Assembly: GCA_030600725.1 (NCBI GenBank)
Contig: JAUVLN010000171.1
Span: forward strand, 1 to 5,418
Direction of reading: 5' to 3'
DNA length: 5,418 bases
From: Thermoplasmatota archaeon
Lineage (GTDB): Archaea > Thermoplasmatota > Penumbrarchaeia > Penumbrarchaeales > Penumbrarchaeaceae
Part shown: positions 4,620 through 5,418 of the stretch, one piece after another
Numbering within the stretch: position 1 is the stretch's first letter
Layout: every line of letters begins with the position of its first letter
Program-made: the position numbers and the translations under genes
Notes under the pieces: generated by a model
The model's input: the letters and a program-made list of their open reading frames with translations, nothing else
Told to the model about the DNA's origin: nothing
Databases searched by the model: none

Positions 4620-5417
4620 TCACCGATGACGGGGCGGCGCCCTTCTGACGCTAGCATTCAGCTCATCATCGAAACGGGGCCCGGGCCGCCTTGGTGGGGC
4701 CCTCCGGATACGATCTTCGCCCCTATTCTCCCTGTACCCCTCACCTCTTCTGGGAGGTGCACGCCTGATGCCCCCTCCCGGAGCTCCACCCTGGATCGGG
4801 GAGGATCGATCATCCTCCGGCTCCTCCTCTCCTCTCCTCCAGAAGTAGATCATCAGCAGTACGGCGCCTATGACGAAGAAGGCTACCGCGATGATCAACA
4901 GGTACCACGGCACCTCCTTCTCGCTGATCTCCCACTCAACCTCGTAATTCACAAGCGTTGCCCTTTCCAACACCTCGCCGGTGGACATCGCGGAATCCCG
5001 GTACAGGGCGATCACAACGTAGTAATCATCATGCTCTCCAAGGGTGATGGAACCGTCGAAGGAGGTGACGTTCCTCCTGGAGAAGGGGCTCACGACCTGA
5101 AACGTTGTATTCTGATCGGGGACCCCTTCGCCCGCCTTGATCGCCTCGAGGTCCACCTCCTCGCTCTCGATCCATGCGGACCTCGCCTCCTCGCCCTTGA
5201 GAAGGAACACCGATATGGGGTACCCTGTGGCCCCCGCCCCCACGGTTATCCTGATGCTGTCCCCCGAATCGAATCCTATCCAGGTCTCCTCGTAGTGGTC
5301 GATATCGATAAGGGCGGTCTCTTTTTTTATCTCACCCGACGCCGAGGGCAGGAGCAGGATAGGCCCGAGTATCACCATCAGGGAGATCGTGACCAATGCC
5401 GGTTTCCAGCGGTTCAT
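4620..5417 (-). CDS. Single-pass membrane protein with secreted beta-rich domain and RRAPPR-repeat tail
   Basis: I do not recognise a named family. The 265-residue product starts with a signal peptide (KPALVTISLMVILGPILLLP, 5-24, with likely cleavage after ASG at 28). An extracellular domain of about 140 residues follows. It is rich in beta-like strands (ETWIGFDSGDSIRITVGAG, YPISVFLL, DYYVVIALYRDS), resembles the GOLD-like or carbohydrate-binding-like modules often found before a membrane anchor in archaeal surface proteins, and has N-glycosylation sequons at N102 and N116. A membrane segment (VPWYLLIIAVAFFVIGAVLL, 169-188, extending to W193) is followed by RRGEEE. The cytoplasmic tail (194-265) is Arg/Pro/Gly-rich and disordered, with IRRAPPRR at 217 and 237 and VRRAPPRH at 257. 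The ATG at 5417-5415 is just inside the window edge, so promoter and ribosome-binding site are unseen, and an upstream start cannot be excluded. It is convergent with the DUF1844 gene. Confidence 0.85.
   Translation of the reverse strand: MNRWKPALVTISLMVILGPILLLPSASGEIKKETALIDIDHYEETWIGFDSGDSIRITVGAGATGYPISVFLLKGEEARSAWIESEEVDLEAIKAGEGVPDQNTTFQVVSPFSRRNVTSFDGSITLGEHDDYYVVIALYRDSAMSTGEVLERATLVNYEVEWEISEKEVPWYLLIIAVAFFVIGAVLLMIYFWRRGEEEPEDDRSSPIQGGAPGGGIRRAPPRRGEGYRENRGEDRIRRAPPRRPGPRFDDELNASVRRAPPRHR
4629..4769 (-). repeat. Three RRAPPR motifs with exact 60-bp period
   Basis: The motif codons lie at 4769-4746, 4709-4686 and 4649-4629 on the minus strand, encoding IRRAPPRR, IRRAPPRR and VRRAPPRH at residues 217, 237 and 257. 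The codons differ strongly between copies, for example Arg-Arg-Ala as AGG-CGT-GCA, CGG-AGG-GCC and AGA-AGG-GCG. The conservation is therefore at the protein level, not a fresh DNA duplication. Confidence 0.8.
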
Positions 5418-5418
5418 A

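Noticed and set aside
4609..4623. GTGAG/CTCAC dyad across the convergent stop codons, possible bidirectional terminator
   Set aside because: The 5-bp dyad largely follows from two facing TGA stops in a 7-nt gap, and no T-tracts flank it.

Overview
The window looks archaeal, probably euryarchaeal; a Thermoplasmata-like or methanogen-related anaerobe is my inference. The clearest markers are the archaeal-type 4-phosphopantoate--beta-alanine ligase, AT-rich TATA-like promoters with Shine-Dalgarno sites for some genes and probable leaderless transcription for another, heavy use of AGG/AGA arginine and ATA isoleucine codons, and a rubredoxin, which is typical of anaerobes. The exact lineage cannot be fixed from this sequence alone.

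Layout. Positions 1-131 hold the 5' part of an unrecognised minus-strand gene, divergent from the coenzyme A gene at 189-941. An AT-rich intergenic stretch (942-1090) carries three separate inverted repeats and a promoter. It leads into a tight plus-strand operon of rubredoxin (1091-1249, 52 aa), endonuclease IV nfo (1274-2146) and a ThiF-family E1-like adenylyltransferase with an N-terminal ubiquitin-fold domain (2153-2959). A second promoter, sharing a 14-bp word and the same spaced dyad with the rubredoxin promoter, precedes a gene for a zinc-ribbon protein with a very acidic, tryptophan-rich, internally repeated tail (3025-4167). A DUF1844-type small protein with its own promoter and Shine-Dalgarno site follows (4256-4612). 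It converges, 7 nt apart, on a minus-strand gene for a secreted-domain, single-membrane-pass protein whose cytoplasmic tail carries three arginine/proline repeats spaced exactly 20 residues apart (4620-5417).

How the genes may work together. The first complete gene belongs to coenzyme A synthesis. The rubredoxin-nfo-thiF operon joins an iron redox carrier, abasic-site repair and sulfur-carrier activation, so an oxidative-stress or redox-response unit is a reasonable inference. The shared dyad GAACAT-N21/22-ATGTTC suggests that one regulator controls both this operon and the zinc-ribbon/acidic-tail gene. That tail has several hydrophobic-acidic (F/V)IDL motifs resembling SUMO-interaction motifs and lies next to an E1-like gene. 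A link to archaeal ubiquitin-like chemistry is a testable but speculative idea. No mobile elements, CRISPR arrays, tRNAs or rRNAs were seen.
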